Below, in pieces: positions 23,101-34,979 of a stretch of 64,000 bases of DNA; within the stretch, counting starts at the first letter, position 1; each line of letters opens with the position of its first letter. The notes under the pieces are model-generated. The model was not told where the DNA came from, did not search any database, and worked only from the letters and a program-made list of their open reading frames with translations. Made by a program: the position numbers and the translations under genes. Origin of the DNA: Aporrectodea caliginosa (taxonomy: Eukaryota > Annelida > Clitellata > Crassiclitellata > Lumbricidae); assembly GCA_020284085.1 (NCBI GenBank), contig JACEVL010000204.1, positions 491,501 to 555,500 of the forward strand, written 5' to 3'.

Positions 23101-24851
23101 AACCAAGTTGTTGCATTACATAGTAGCAGCCCATGTGGGCACGGGTAAAATGCTGATTTGCTGATTGCTGATTTGCTGATTGGTCAGGGGTAAAATGCTG
23201 ATTAGAAAGTGCTGACTGGTCAGCATTTTACCTACCAGTCAAATCAGCATATCAAAGGGTAAAATGCTGATTGAAATCCAGGCAAGTACCGACCACAAGT
23301 CAATACACTTTGTTGTTTTCAATATTGCTTTAATTAACAAATATGAAGCAGTTAATTAAGAGATTGAAGTCCAGGCAAGTAGTGGTCAAACAGACAGTAA
23401 ACTTTGTTGTCTTCAATAGGATATTTTAATCACCAAATGCAAACTTTTAAAACACTATATAAATACCCCCAAATAAGAGTGTAGCTTATCATAAATTTTG
23501 AATTTAAGACAGTTCACATACATTGGATTGGAATAACTAGTCCTGAGTGATATCTGTGAGTGTTTTACGTCAATCAGAAAATGGAATTGTTAATTGACCG
23601 ACGGGAGGATCAATTCTTCATTATTCGTGGTCAGAAGATTTTAAGTAGGATGATTGGAAAGTAGATGGATATCGTTGGTGTTTTTGTGGATCAGCAAAAG
23701 AAAGAAAATGTGGTAGTGGTCTATGCGACAGAATGTTTTTCCAGATCTATGACGGTCCCAAGTCATGGAGCAAGTGCTTCACCAAAAGAGCTTATTTCGA
23801 AAGGATCGTCCAAATTCTGTCGTCATAATAAAAATAATAAATGTAGTAATAATACATGTAATTGATTAATAATAATAAAGACCGATTGTAATCGTAATCG
23901 TAAACTCGATATTTCTACAGCGCCCACAAAAGCGAAGTCGCGGGGAACCAGCTTATTCACAGGCGCTTAACCAAAACAGAATCGATAGGCAGGGGTCAAA
24001 ATCCAGAGAGTCAGGCAGGCAGACAGTCAGGCGGCTAAGGTGGATGATGCTTAGAGTTGAAATGGCGAGGAAGGTGAGGGGAAGAGAAGGAATCGGGATA
24101 GGATTTGTGAAAAAGCAGTGTTTTCAGTTTTGAGTGGAAGACCTGTGGAGAGATAGCAAGAGGAGAGGTTTTGGTGAGTTCATAGGATGGATTGGATATT
24201 TGTCGTAGCACAGGCGGGAGTTTGTTCCAAAGAGGCGGGACAGCTATGGCTATGGAACGATTTGCAAATTTAAGCGATGAGGTGACGGAAGGGCATTTTC
24301 TAATCAGCATTTTCTAATCAGCATTTTACCCACCAATCAGCAAGACCAATCAGCATTTTTGTAATCAGCATTTTACCCGTCCCCAATCAGCAAATCAGCA
24401 ATCAGCAAATCAGCATTTTACCCGTGCCCAGCCCATGTCCCCATGAAAGCAAAAACAGATCTACAGAGTGAAGCACTCCAGTGAAATGCCATACACGACA
24501 GTACTGACAGGGTCGACAATTGGAAATATGTCAATTAAATGACATTACTATAATTGTTATTATTGTTAAAAGTGCTGGAAGTTGGAAACAGATTTTCAAT
24601 TGCAAGTGAAATGAGGCAAGAGAAAGAGAATGGCCTCACAACGTTGGTGGTAATGAACACCATACATAATTTTGGATGGTGGAAACTCAATTTCAACGAT
24701 TGATTTGGGGTATTCGTCATATTCGGTCTTTAGTTAGACCACATGCGATTAAGAATACTTCTGTCTCTTGATAAAATCATAGTCTCACCTTTGCCACTTT
24801 GGGCATTTTATTTCTGCCGAGTCCCAAATCGTCGTCATTTTCATCTGCCAT
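17122..24851 (-). CDS. CRNKL1: Crooked neck-like protein 1, N-terminal half (pre-mRNA splicing)
   Basis: Nine exons: 24789-24851, 21973-22062, 21442-21504, 20708-20799, 20394-20477, 19532-19650, 18361-18662, 17813-17974, 17122-17256. All join in phase to 370 codons starting [23 protein letters not shown]1/Clf1/Syf3 is a HAT-repeat scaffold of the Prp19-associated spliceosome complex. Family landmarks in order: [90 protein letters not shown], the repeated W..Y...E and ARxIYERA signatures of HAT repeats. Exon 9 ends at a GC donor (CAG|GCAAGT). The family protein is roughly 690-850 residues, so about half, including later HAT repeats, is missing. No matching exon was found at 1-17121, so the gene is either interrupted or has a very long intron 9. 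Confidence 0.93.
17257..17812. other. CRNKL1 intron 8; no clear feature
   Basis: A plus-strand open stretch near 17345-17480 ([20 protein letters not shown]) is faintly like a LINE linker but has no diagnostic motif. Nothing else was seen. Confidence 0.35.
18663..19531. other. CRNKL1 intron 6; degenerate repeat-like DNA
   Basis: Sequence around 18740-19300 resembles decayed LINE 3' DNA but contains no motif I can name. No exon signals on either strand persuaded me. Confidence 0.35.
19858..20125 (-). mobile_element. LINE C-terminal/3' end fragment
   Basis: The minus-strand frame reads [15 protein letters not shown] then [10 protein letters not shown], the conserved WN.LP..VR ... F...LK..LF end of CR1-type LINE ORF2. 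The adjoining tail contains catttataaagcgcc, a motif shared with other 3' ends in this window. It lies in CRNKL1 intron 5. Confidence 0.7.
20800..21441. other. CRNKL1 intron 3; no feature seen
   Basis: AT-rich intron without recognisable repeats or exons. Confidence 0.4.
22672..23083. mobile_element. Mutator-like foldback element, 97-bp perfect TIRs
   Basis: Inverted repeats 22672-22768 and 22987-23083 are exact reverse complements over 97 bp (outer end CGCACTGGCTACGGAACCG). A 9-bp direct duplication ttaattaaa flanks them (22663-22671 and 23084-23092). Long TIRs plus a 9-bp duplication are the hallmark of Mutator-like elements. The 218-bp centre has no transposase and includes a telomere-like run, ctaaccctaaccctgaccc. 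Perfect arms suggest recent activity. It is in CRNKL1 intron 1. Confidence 0.92.
23137..24429. mobile_element. TIR element with 9-bp duplication and TGCTGATT-repeat ends
   Basis: Both ends read GGGCACGGGTAAAATGCTG inward and continue with multiple TGCTGATT units. A 9-bp duplication agcccatgt lies at 23128-23136 and 24430-24438. The duplication length suggests a second Mutator-like family. The interior has an AT-rich segment (23300-23880) with no transposase motif, then a LINE 3' fragment. It begins only 53 bp after the previous element. Confidence 0.88.
23880..24312 (-). mobile_element. LINE 3'-end insertion nested in TIR element
   Basis: The minus-strand frame (24035-24310) shows [20 protein letters not shown] and [15 protein letters not shown], the end of LINE ORF2. 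A 3' UTR with taagcgcctgtgaataagctgg and a gattac-type tail follows. The same UTR recurs at 38838, 49075, 49425 and 51595, defining one LINE family. It is bounded by catttt-ctaatcagc repeats of the host element. Confidence 0.8.
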
Positions 24852-26526
24852 TGTTGCAGCAATTTCTTACGTAAACCTGGTTTTTAAGACCAAAAACAAA
24901 CTCAAAAACTAATATTATTTTTTGGCTTTCGAAGCGACTCAACACCGTCCTGAAGCACTATACTTCCGGTAATGCATCAAGCCCAATCATAGCCCAAATG
25001 GAGTAGTAAGGAAGAAAATCAACAAATCAATATTCGTTTATGCTGCGGCGTGGAACTCAGATTTTTTTATTCGGTGCTCGTCTCAAAATCGTAGAAGTAA
25101 ATTAAGTCAAAATCGATCGAGCGACATTGTGGACTTTGCCACCAGATAGATAGACAATTCTCTACTAGTCCGGTTGCCACAGGTCAGAGGGGGCAGAGTA
25201 GCTGTTGTGTGTCGTAATTATTAAGTAGGTCAAGAAGAAGCGAGACTTAGTTTTGAGTGGAAGCCTGAAGAGTGGAGCCTGAGGCAGATGATGGAGGTTG
25301 ATTGTCTTGAACTGATAGCGGTTAGAAACAGCACCAACCTCGATCCTATACGACCTATAGTCTATAAGTCCTATCTCCAATAAATTTAGGTGAAATAGCT
25401 ATCGAAATTATCTAGGAATATGGGAGATCCCGAAATTTCCTATGGTTCTCCCAATGGTGCTTTTGGGAAGACATCAGATAATAGGTGCATGGATTAATAA
25501 TAAATTCTGCACATTTTATCTTTATTGTTACTGGATAAAGTAATTCAGATTATGCTCATGATTGTGATATCTGACTACAAAATATGTTCAGGCTATTGAT
25601 TGACAAACTGGTAACATAGGCCTACATGTATGGCGAGTGAATTAAATTATGCTTAACTATTCGTGGCATATTAACAAGATCCTCTATTGTCAGTTATAAT
25701 ATAACAATTATTTATTATAATAAGACGGATTCATTCATGATTTCTTGAAACTTTCATGTACAAGTTGAACAGTACACCCAACCAACCATAGTCTGTGTAA
25801 ATCGATTCTACTTTCTAGATATATCCATAAAAATCACGACACAAATTAAGATCTACAGTCCTATCCAGTTTAACATTTACGAATACAGTCAATAATATAT
25901 TGGACCTGTTAAGGACCAGAAAAATAGTGGGATATGTACCAAAATCAAATTGTAAAGTCATATATAAAAATATACAATCAGTGGCAATCAAGCTTTCAAA
26001 TAACATAATATTGCAAACATCATATCGTTTCATGCTCAAGTCATGCTGTCTGAAAGACTACTACAGTAGTCTGTATGTATGTATGTATAATTGTATATGG
26101 ACATTTATATAGCGCCTTACAAGAAACTCACAAAGGCGCCAAGTATATAATACACTGGCCATTTCTACAGCTAAAAGCATCAATCTAAACTGTAGAAATA
26201 ATATATGTTGTCAAACAAAAACTTTATACAGATATAAACCCTAATAAGTGCCATAAATTATGTATGCAAATATTCTTAATATGTGAAGACAAAAAGCTAA
26301 AAATACAGAAGCTCGTTAATATGCTCCCGAAGGCTTAAGAGCCATAGCGAGAACTGCCCTATAGCAAGAATGTCATAATGAGGTTATTTTCCATAGCCAT
26401 TTTTAGGATTATGTTCATGACTGCATAATTTCAGAGTTTGTGTTATAACACTGAGAGTCGTAAGGAGCATGTTGGTGTACTTTCAACTGATAATGTTGCA
26501 ACAACATTATTAAGCTGACAGACATT
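24852..26526. other. Intergenic DNA between P450 stop and CRNKL1 start
   Basis: Both neighbours are transcribed leftward, so this holds the CRNKL1 promoter/5' UTR and the P450 3' UTR. No TATA box or other site was confidently identified. A 71-codon minus frame at 25165-25380 was not recognised. Around 26090-26150 is a tail-like motif tatatagcgcc shared with other retroelement ends. Confidence 0.45.
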
Positions 26527-29500
26527 TTAAGGTCTGTCAGCAAAATTAAGAAACACAGGCTTGTGAGGCACTAACAAGCCTCTAACAACCGATTTCCGAA
26601 TCTCATCATCTGCAGGCGTCAATACGAATGACTGAGATATCTAAAACAATAAAATAAAAATACAAAGCTATTTAATATTAATAGGCGCACAGCAAACATG
26701 GTATTTCAAAAAGCATCTGGTCACATTATGGGCTAAGACTCTTGTAGTCTTCACTGTTTTCTTGTTATATAGCAGTAATATGATGTTTATGATATCCAAA
26801 TTGGAAGATACTGCTATTTGATATCTCAATATATATTGCAACAGAATCCACAAAAAGTTCATGTTACTTTTAAGCAAATGAATGCTTTTTATAATCTTTG
26901 TTTATTATTTAAAACTGACCTGAACGCACTGTGATTACGGTACAAGTCAAGTCGAATTTAACTGTATGGCAGCCATGCATGGCGCCCATACGTATACTAC
27001 TCATTTTACCAACGCCACCTGGCAAAGAAAGGCCGAGTCGGCCTTTGGGAGGTTAGCAGAAAGCGATCCCGTGTCAATGCTGATCTTCTGCAGAGTGTCA
27101 ATGCTGATCTTCTGCAGAGTGTTACCATTCATCTAAACCCCCTCCCAACTAACAAACCATGAGGAAAGTACACAAAACTTAATCAAACTAAATTACAACA
27201 TATTAGGACAAAACCATGTTTTTCATTTAATATAAAATGTTACCTTGGCTAGCAGTAAATGCATTTCAAGTTCTGAGACTCTTCTTCCTAAAATGAGAAG
27301 CATGGCTATTATCAATAATTAGTAAAAGTATGCCTAAAATATATCCTCACTGCTAATCAACATAATGCAATGTTTATAAATGTTTAATTTATAATTATGG
27401 CAGATGAAATGAAATGAAACGATTTTTGTATTTAGCTGGTGTATTGCTGAACAGAATAAAGTCATAGCTAATCTAGTAATTTTTACGATGGCATTATAAC
27501 AAGGCACACAGCATCAATCAGTAGTAACACAATATGGGCAAACTACAGCCTGGCTAAAACAGAGCAAAAAAACCATTGAGAGCTAAAACATCTAAAAGCA
27601 TCAACTACATGTATTGTGTAGTATGATGTACAAAGCAAAACCATTTAGTTTGTTAATTTTTTGTAGAAACCAATAAATGCCTAAAACAACTGATAATCGG
27701 ACACTTGTGTATAATGAACTCTTATGAAAAGCATCCATTACCAATGCAAGATCTTGGGCCGAAGCCAAATGGTAGCCAGGAAAAGCTGTGAATAGCCTCA
27801 GGGTTCTCTTTTCTGAGCCACCGCTCCGGTCTGAAGGTCAGAGGATCTGAGAAATTCTTGGGGTCACGACCCAGATTGTACAGCATAGCAAAAACTGTCA
27901 CCTGTGTTCAATCACACATGAAATCACAACACAGTAAATGAGAATATCTATCAAAAATTGATGGTGCCTCGGTAAAATAGCAAAGGCATTCCTCAAAACA
28001 AGCTGTGTGGCCCATGTTTCTTGATACGGAGCCATTTATCATCAGCACTATCAATCATCCTTCAGTCAATAATTTTTCTGCATCTTTCTTCCCTACATTG
28101 CCATGAAATTTTAATTCACAGCAGCAAGCCTAGAACAATACATTAACAAAGTGAACCTTTTCTTTCTACTTGGCCTTTCTCATCCTACATAAGTCTAGCC
28201 AATATTATTTCATGCATTTTGTGTGATGACCACAATTATCTATAATAATTTGATCCAGTACACCTCTGTAGCACCGTTTTCATGTGCAGTGTATCAGCTG
28301 ATGGTTGCACTGAACTGATACAACAATGTTGCAGTCCAGTCAGAAATTCTTAATTCTTCATTCATTCAGTTCATTCCATTCCGGATATTTATATAAGCGC
28401 CTCCTCATGAAAATACCGTACTCAGAGAAGGCATGGTCAAACAGAAAGGACTTTAGCAGTTGGTAGAAAGCAGGCATTCTTACTCTCACTGAGCTGTCAA
28501 GCAAAGGTGAATCCAGTGGTAACCTGGCCATGCACCATGTGATTGCTTTTGAGGCACCCGAGTGAATTGGCCCCAAAACTACAGTTAGAGTAAAGTTGCC
28601 TATGAAATATGTAAAATATAAGGTCATAATAAAACCAGTAAACTAAAATCATTACCAGTAGTCATCAACTGAAAAAAATTAACAAAAACCCTTTGGAAGT
28701 CATAAAAACCTGAGAAACTAGAAAGGTCACAAAATTTGGCCACATAAAGGAAGATTTAAATAATTCGAAAATGATGACTAAAAAGGGTCATCACGAATTC
28801 TGATGGCAAGGACAGACTCAAGACTAAGAAATGATGTCACCATTTTTTTATACAGTTAAGTACAGCCTTGCTAACTTGCTTCACCATTTGCATGCAATCG
28901 GTAACAGCATTGTTTCACAAATACACAAGTAAAGCAGTGTGACTAAACAATAACATGCAGACTCACGTCAGCTGGAATACGATAGCCACAGAGTACAATT
29001 TCTTCGTTGAGCACTCGACTTGTGAAGGTCGATACTGGATACATCCTAAACGGTAATTTAACATATAACAATTACTTGTTACATTACCAAAATAGTTCTC
29101 ATGATCAACTATGGTTCCTAGCATGTGCACAAATAAGCATATTATTCATTTATTTACTTAGGTTAGTGTATTATCTCTTTTCTATTTTTATGAAAATTTC
29201 AATCTGCAAATCATGTAGGCTAACTCTTGATCAAAGCCACAAAATACCTGAGTGCTTCTTTGACAGTCGCCCGAAGAAGCGGCATTTCTTGCAGATCATC
29301 GTACGTTGGATTCTTTCCATTGGGAACAACACGATTCACTTCGTCATGAAGCTTTTCTTGAAGGGCAGGATTTCGTGACAGTTCATATAGAATCCACTGC
29401 ATTGTATTTGATGTCTATAACACACCAGGTAAGATAACAAAACTGCACGAGTCACTCAATCGAACTACTTCTTGTTTATACATGTTCCATTTCATTGGGT

Positions 29501-32500
29501 AACCTCCAAATTCTGTCCAAAATGCCAGGCATAAGGATTTTATAGGAGCCTTAAACTTGTTAAGTCTTAAGTCTTTCATCTGTATTGCCAATGCAAAGAC
29601 ACAATTCAATGTGGGTCTGCAGATCTTCCTGTTCAATACTGGTCACTGACTTCAGGCAGGATGTGGCATACAAGCAAAGACAAAAGAGAGAAACAGTAAT
29701 AGTGATAATAATAAAAAAATAATAAAAATAAAAATAATAAAATAAATAATAATAATAGCAATACTACGAGTAGTACTGCAGTAACTAGTGGGCATACATG
29801 ATTGTGTTTGCAATCCACTTAAACTGATGATCCATAACTATTGGGCATTTTGTAATTTCAGCATCGTTGGTGACAATTCACAAAAGCAGAGTAGCCATGG
29901 TTGACCACTAAATTACTCCAAACAGTTGCTGGCTGCACTGCAGTCCATCTATACTTACTTGGTCAATACCAATTATCATAACCAAATATCTAGTAAATAC
30001 AAGGGCAAAATCATCCAGGTTTTCCACAGCAATGTTACATCTTGAATGACCTGCACCTGCTCTAGGTTAGCGCAGTATCCAAAGACCAGACCGAAAGATC
30101 CGCGACTACAAGAACGCTTTGCTCCAATGTAACTGCAGCTGCGCAAATACCTTTGACTCTCTGCCGAAGCTAGTGCCACTTCTGCTGATTACTGACAGAG
30201 ACATTCATATGCGAACAACTTAGCTATGGTTGTTGAACAGTGCACAGCAAAGGCTCAAACTTACATGCTTCACCTTAAAGCTGAGCACTTAAACCAATCA
30301 GCTACTGTGTCGTACAACGGTACAGGTAATCACATATTTGTCCACAGTTGTAATCAGAAATGGTGTTAGCTTATCTGAGACAAGCATAGCATAATTAGTC
30401 AAGGTGACTAGAAGGTTACTAACAGTGTCAACGGCAGCAAGCATTAGTTCTGCGATGTTGGCATAGACTTCTTCCTTAGACATTTCGGTAGTCAACAAGA
30501 AGGGTAGAAAACCAGAGACTTCTTTGCCTTTTTTGAGATTTTTTTGGATTTCCTTGTACTTGTCATCAACCAGTTTTTGAGCTGCAAATGTTCCAAATGT
30601 AAACATTTAACATCATAAAACAGCAGCAAAGGACTTGATAAACTATAAACATTAATATGAATTTCAGAGCTAACAGAAAACAGAAATGTAGCTATTCATA
30701 GACAGTGTTGGGTATGAGTTAACTCAGATGAGTTGAAACTCACGAATTAACTCGCTTGCTGTGATTTATGAGTTTGAGTTAACTCACCTTCAACTCATTT
30801 TAACTCGTTTTTAACTCATTTTGAGGTGCATGAGTTGAGTTTTGATTTAATTCATTTCTTCTCTGAGTTTACCCAACACTGTTCATAGATCACATCTGCA
30901 TTAAACTCTACATCCTTTGACCTTGTGACAACACTCTATGTTACTATGAAGGCAAGTGAACAAATCTGCATTATTACCTTTATCTTATTTCTTATTCCTG
31001 AAAGGCTACGATATTGGAACCTCTAATACATCACACTAATAATAATCTTTTCAGCGCCTGACACGCACTGCGCTGTACATTTATATGTTATGTATAATTC
31101 TTACCTACTAACAGATCAGACATTTCAATTCAACTGAATAAGCCTACAAAGATATCCGCCCTGGAACCTACCTAACGCTCTCTGTGCCAGATGTTTTCCA
31201 ATGCGCTATCGGGCCCCCTAGCAGATGCTACTCTCAAAGCTGACTTTATGACTTATGGCAAAAAAATTATCGGAAACTGCTCACCTCCAGTCAATTTCCT
31301 ACAAATTACTTTTAAAAACAAGACCGTAAACAGAAGAATATTTCTTACTTGTTGTGAATATAATTTCCCAACTGTCATCGTGTAACTTTTGCCATTTCCT
31401 CAAAATAATTCGGTTGAGTTTTGCTGAAAAGTAGTTTACTTTTGTAGTTGCAAAAAAAAGATCTTGAACAGCCTTGACAAATTGGGTATTCTCTGGAAGT
31501 CGGTTTTCTGACAGTCCTCCAAACCTTGTTTCATACAATACAGTTCCAATTGCTACAATTAAAACATTCAAAAGTATCAGAACTACTGCTACATCTCGAA
31601 CAATGTTTTCTATCATAAACAGCTCTAAGGTTCAAGTAAAAGCCAACTACATTTACAAATGTGCATACATACAAACATATACATGTACATACATAGAAGT
31701 AGAAGAAGAAGAAGAGCAGTCCTTTAGCTATTCTGAGAGACAGCCATGGGTATGAAGTTTTAGCGACTTCATTTTCTTAGCCGCGGCATATGAGGGTGAG
31801 TAGCCAGCCCTTTCCTTCATCTCATCTTCCCACCGACTGTGTACAGTCAGCGCTCATTGAGCAGTTGGTTAGGGAGCACAGATATAAATAAATACACAAA
31901 TATGTACATAAAAACATTTACATACATACATACGAGTATACATACATACATACACTCAAATTTCATTACTGTGGGGCGCGGTGGTGTAGGGGCATGTTTG
32001 GTGCCTTGCAGCGGAGGGTTGCAGGTTCGAATCCACCTAAAGACCTTGAGTACACAAAATATAATTGACTACGCCACCGAGGCGTGTGGCACTTCAGAGC
32101 TTGGGGCAACCTTAGTAAGAAGGGCGATATCAAAGATCAGTTGTATGTACTGTATTGCAAGATTCATTCAGTCATTCATTCAATCAATCAAACAATCAAC
32201 CAATCAATCAATCATCCAGCATTACGCAGAGACAATTTCATCTACAGTAATAAAACGTTAACAAACAAAATTTCGCTCTGACCTAATTATGACTCTTACC
32301 TTTGGCATACATTAATTCAAGTTACTAATATACATAGTCTTAGTTTGATCCAGTTGCCTCCAAGAATGCTTAATTGAAAAGAATGTAATTTAGTTTATCA
32401 CAACACTGAAGGGCATAATGATTATGCCATATTCCAACTGACATGAAATAATAAATGCTAGCCTCTCCTGTGCAGATTGTCTGCATAATAGTTTGGCAGA

Positions 32501-34685
32501 AGTCCCTTCTTGGGAAATCCTTTGTTCGCCCAAAAGCTGCTGTGGCATTGAGGGTTAATAGTACTTGTATAAAATTAATAACTTCAATTCGTAAATCACT
32601 AAATTGCATCATACTTCCTAAAACCCTTTTAAAGAGAAACTTCTCATATAAAATGTATGTATGTATGTATGAGCACTTGTTATAGCGCCCCTTCAAGATT
32701 TCTACTCGAGGCGCTCCCGACTACAGCGCGGACACTGAATCGGAGTTTCACGCCGAAGCGCATGAGCAATTGCGAGTGAAGGACTTGCCCAGGGTCCCTA
32801 CGCGACGGCTTGAGGTGGATTCGAACCCGCAACCCTCCGGCTGCAAGGCACTGAACATACCCCTACACCACCGCGCCTCAAAATTGGTTTGCAGACCATC
32901 AAACTTTGTGAATAAAAAACATCAACATATGCTGTTATTCACATGCTGAGGTGCATAGATACAAACTTGAAAAAACGTTATATAGGCCACTTACTCTCTA
33001 GAGACCAGTGAAATAGTTCATGATCAAGGTTTGGAACAGCCAGTCCATCGCCTCCTTTCTTTATCTGCCTCAGACGCTTTATGAAATCTGCAACGACTTC
33101 ATTAAAGTTTTCTGTGTAAGTTGCAACATGTCTAGGTATCAACATCTGTTTGTCCAAAACACTTCGCATTTCTTTCCATTCAGATCCATCTCTGCAAACG
33201 AAGAACAAAGCATATATCCAGATCAATGCCATTTGCCAATCCAGTTTGCTGGCTCAAGAGCAAACTACAATCCTAATCAATTATCCCCGGTATTTTGGAT
33301 TGGATCTACAGTTTAACAGCAGCTTATGACAATCTTATAATTATTTTCACTGAACAAAGATTAATTTTTGGCATATTACAGCTCTTCGGTAGTTTTAATC
33401 CAATAAACATATAAATACATGTTTCTTGAAGAAGACAAAAGATATTCATGAAAATCTTATCATTACTTATTGATCTGAAGGAAGAGCAACATAATATGAA
33501 AAACAGCACATTTTGAGTTAGTTTCACATTTCAATAAGCGGGTGTTAACTCCTCCACTCCCTTTCATTTGGCCTCAACTCTCTCACAATCTACAGTATTG
33601 CTGGATACAGCAGATATAGGAGAACGAACTACTGTTTGGTTTTTCAACATTAAAAAAATTGGGTCAATGAACTGCAACCTTCCTTCCTCCTACTTCCTTC
33701 TGATTATGGATAACACACCTATCAAAGATTGTTCTACATAGAAGGTAAAATGAAAGCAACAATTAACACCCACTGAAATTGATAGCAACAGTACAAAGCC
33801 AGTGTGACATTGCAACAAAAATATCCTTGATCTGATCTCATGGTTGTACACCAGTCAAATGCCACTAGTATTGGCTTCATTTCTAGACCTCCTTTAATGC
33901 ATTTCATTATCTGCAAGTTTCTCTGTGACCTATTCCACCCATCAGAAATTCACATCAAACTAGTATTTTCATAAATTATTCCCAACTTCTGAATATCTTG
34001 AAGAAGAAAAAACTGCACACTTTACACTGCATTTGCACTACTTTGTTATTTTGGGCTCTTCAATTTGGTGATCTAATTTAGCATTGTATTGTATTGTATT
34101 TTCGTACTATAGAAAGATCACTTGGTTGCTTTAAGCAGACTCTACTAACTGATGATACACTGAATAGAAAAATACGCTTCAATATGGTGTCAGAAAATTA
34201 AAGAATAATTGAAATTTTACACACTCTGTCAAAAGGCCACGAGAAAGACCATGTTCGTCACGCCAGTATCGCCATTGATACATAATCACCCGACGAGGAT
34301 ATTTCCCTTCCTGACGATGAAGTTTCTCCACACCGTCAACGTCATTTGTAAAAACAAATTTTAATGGGCCAATACTTTCTGTAAAAATTGGACCATAGTA
34401 CTCAAATGATTTGAACAATTTTTCATGCCAGGTTTCACTCATAAGATACTCTGGCACTGTACGAACACTACCCAAAAACGGCAGAGAAAAAGGGCCTGGC
34501 ATTGCAGAAAAAGGTTTTGCATTGCTGTACTCTTCGTTATCAGTCGCCGGTTTTGGAACTGTTGTGAGATAACGCATTTTCCCCCATTCATCCAAAGGCT
34601 GCAATTTATGGCGTGAGAGAAAGCATCTGACACCACAGAGAGACTGACGCATATGAGACAGACTGCTAAGGGACATCTTCAGCAT
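26527..34685 (-). CDS. Mitochondrial-clan cytochrome P450 (CYP27/CYP24/CYP10-like)
   Basis: Nine exons join in phase to 527 codons plus stop: 34225-34685, 32995-33191, 31349-31552, 30424-30581, 29248-29414, 28967-29045, 27742-27901, 27244-27287, 26527-26640. The N terminus (MLKMSLSSLSHMRQSL, then RCFLSRHKL) is basic with no acidic residue, as in a mitochondrial presequence, and lacks the microsomal anchor. Signatures in order: GLLTE (helix C region), I-helix AAVDTTSNT, K-helix EALR, FRPERW, and the haem loop FGFGPRSCIG with the Cys ligand, followed by RRVSELEMHLLLAK as in adrenodoxin-dependent P450s. The last exon ends LVPHKPVFLNFADRP. All catalytic motifs are intact. The expected role is mono-oxygenation of a sterol, vitamin or hormone-like lipid using ferredoxin electrons in mitochondria; the substrate is unknown. 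Confidence 0.93.
28358..28627 (-). mobile_element. LINE C-terminal remnant in P450 intron 6
   Basis: An 89-codon minus frame contains LPLDSPLLDSSVRVRMPAFY and LLKSFLFDHAFS, like the closing segment of CR1-type LINE proteins, followed by a tatataagcgcc-type 3' end. Decayed copy; moderate support. Confidence 0.5.
29415..30423. other. P450 intron 4
   Basis: It contains an AAT-rich simple repeat at 29695-29760. A 67-codon minus frame at 29976-30179 was not recognised. No exon is needed here because the I-helix codons join in phase across it. Confidence 0.5.
30703..30881. mobile_element. hAT-type MITE with GAGTTAACTC repeats
   Basis: Ends CAGTGTTGGGTA and, inverted, CAGTGTTGGGTAAAC are flanked by a perfect 8-bp duplication ttcataga (30695-30702, 30882-30889). 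The 179-bp interior is almost entirely variants of the palindromic motif gagttaactc. It lies in P450 intron 3. Confidence 0.92.
31973..32110 (+). mobile_element. tRNA-derived SINE (family B), truncated
   Basis: The head gcgcggtggtgtaggggcat resembles a tRNA A box and gcaggttcgaatcc a B box. The body after the B box is short compared with the copies at 40634 and 62139. It is followed by caat-type repeats. It is not a tRNA gene: there is no acceptor stem closure. Confidence 0.8.
32671..32879 (-). mobile_element. tRNA-derived SINE (family B)
   Basis: Full-length minus-strand copy: A-box region caccaccgcgcc inverted, B box ggattcgaaccc inverted, body with the shared tcggcgtgaaactcc (inverted), and end gcgctataacaagtgctc inverted. 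It lies in P450 intron 2. Confidence 0.85.
33192..34224. other. P450 intron 1
   Basis: AT-rich, with a short tattg repeat near 34083-34102. No exon or complete element was recognised. Confidence 0.45.
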
Positions 34686-34979
34686 TAAAGTGGTTCTTTG
34701 AAGTTAGCAGCACTGAAAACCAATAAAACCATGAATTAACAATCTGATGAATATGCTAATAAAATATATGTGAAAGCCACTACAGTTTCTGCCAATGTGC
34801 TAGTTATGAGGTTCCACTCCAACACTGTGAGGCCATTAGCATACAACAGGTGTTTGTTGTACCCACTGTATGGCATTGCATTATTTGAATTACATTGTCT
34901 TAGTTAGATAGATAGTTCTAGCATATCATGATGGCTGCCATCTTGCTGACTGCCACAGAGTTCCCAAGTTAGCATTCAT

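Noticed and set aside
23137..24429. CRISPR-like array because of repeated TGCTGATT words
   Set aside because: Units are short, irregular and inverted at the two ends of a transposon in a eukaryotic intron; there are no spacers of constant length and no cas genes.
31721..32261. Frames with repetitive Tyr/His/Thr and Gln/Ser/Asn stretches
   Set aside because: They arise from catacata and caatcaat microsatellites next to a SINE.
32430..32560. Apparent extra P450 exon (TAFGRTKDFPRRDFCQ) on the minus strand
   Set aside because: Exons at 32995-33191 and 31349-31552 already join in phase with family sequence (LE|TIGTVLYETRFGG); including this piece breaks the alignment and it lacks a good donor.
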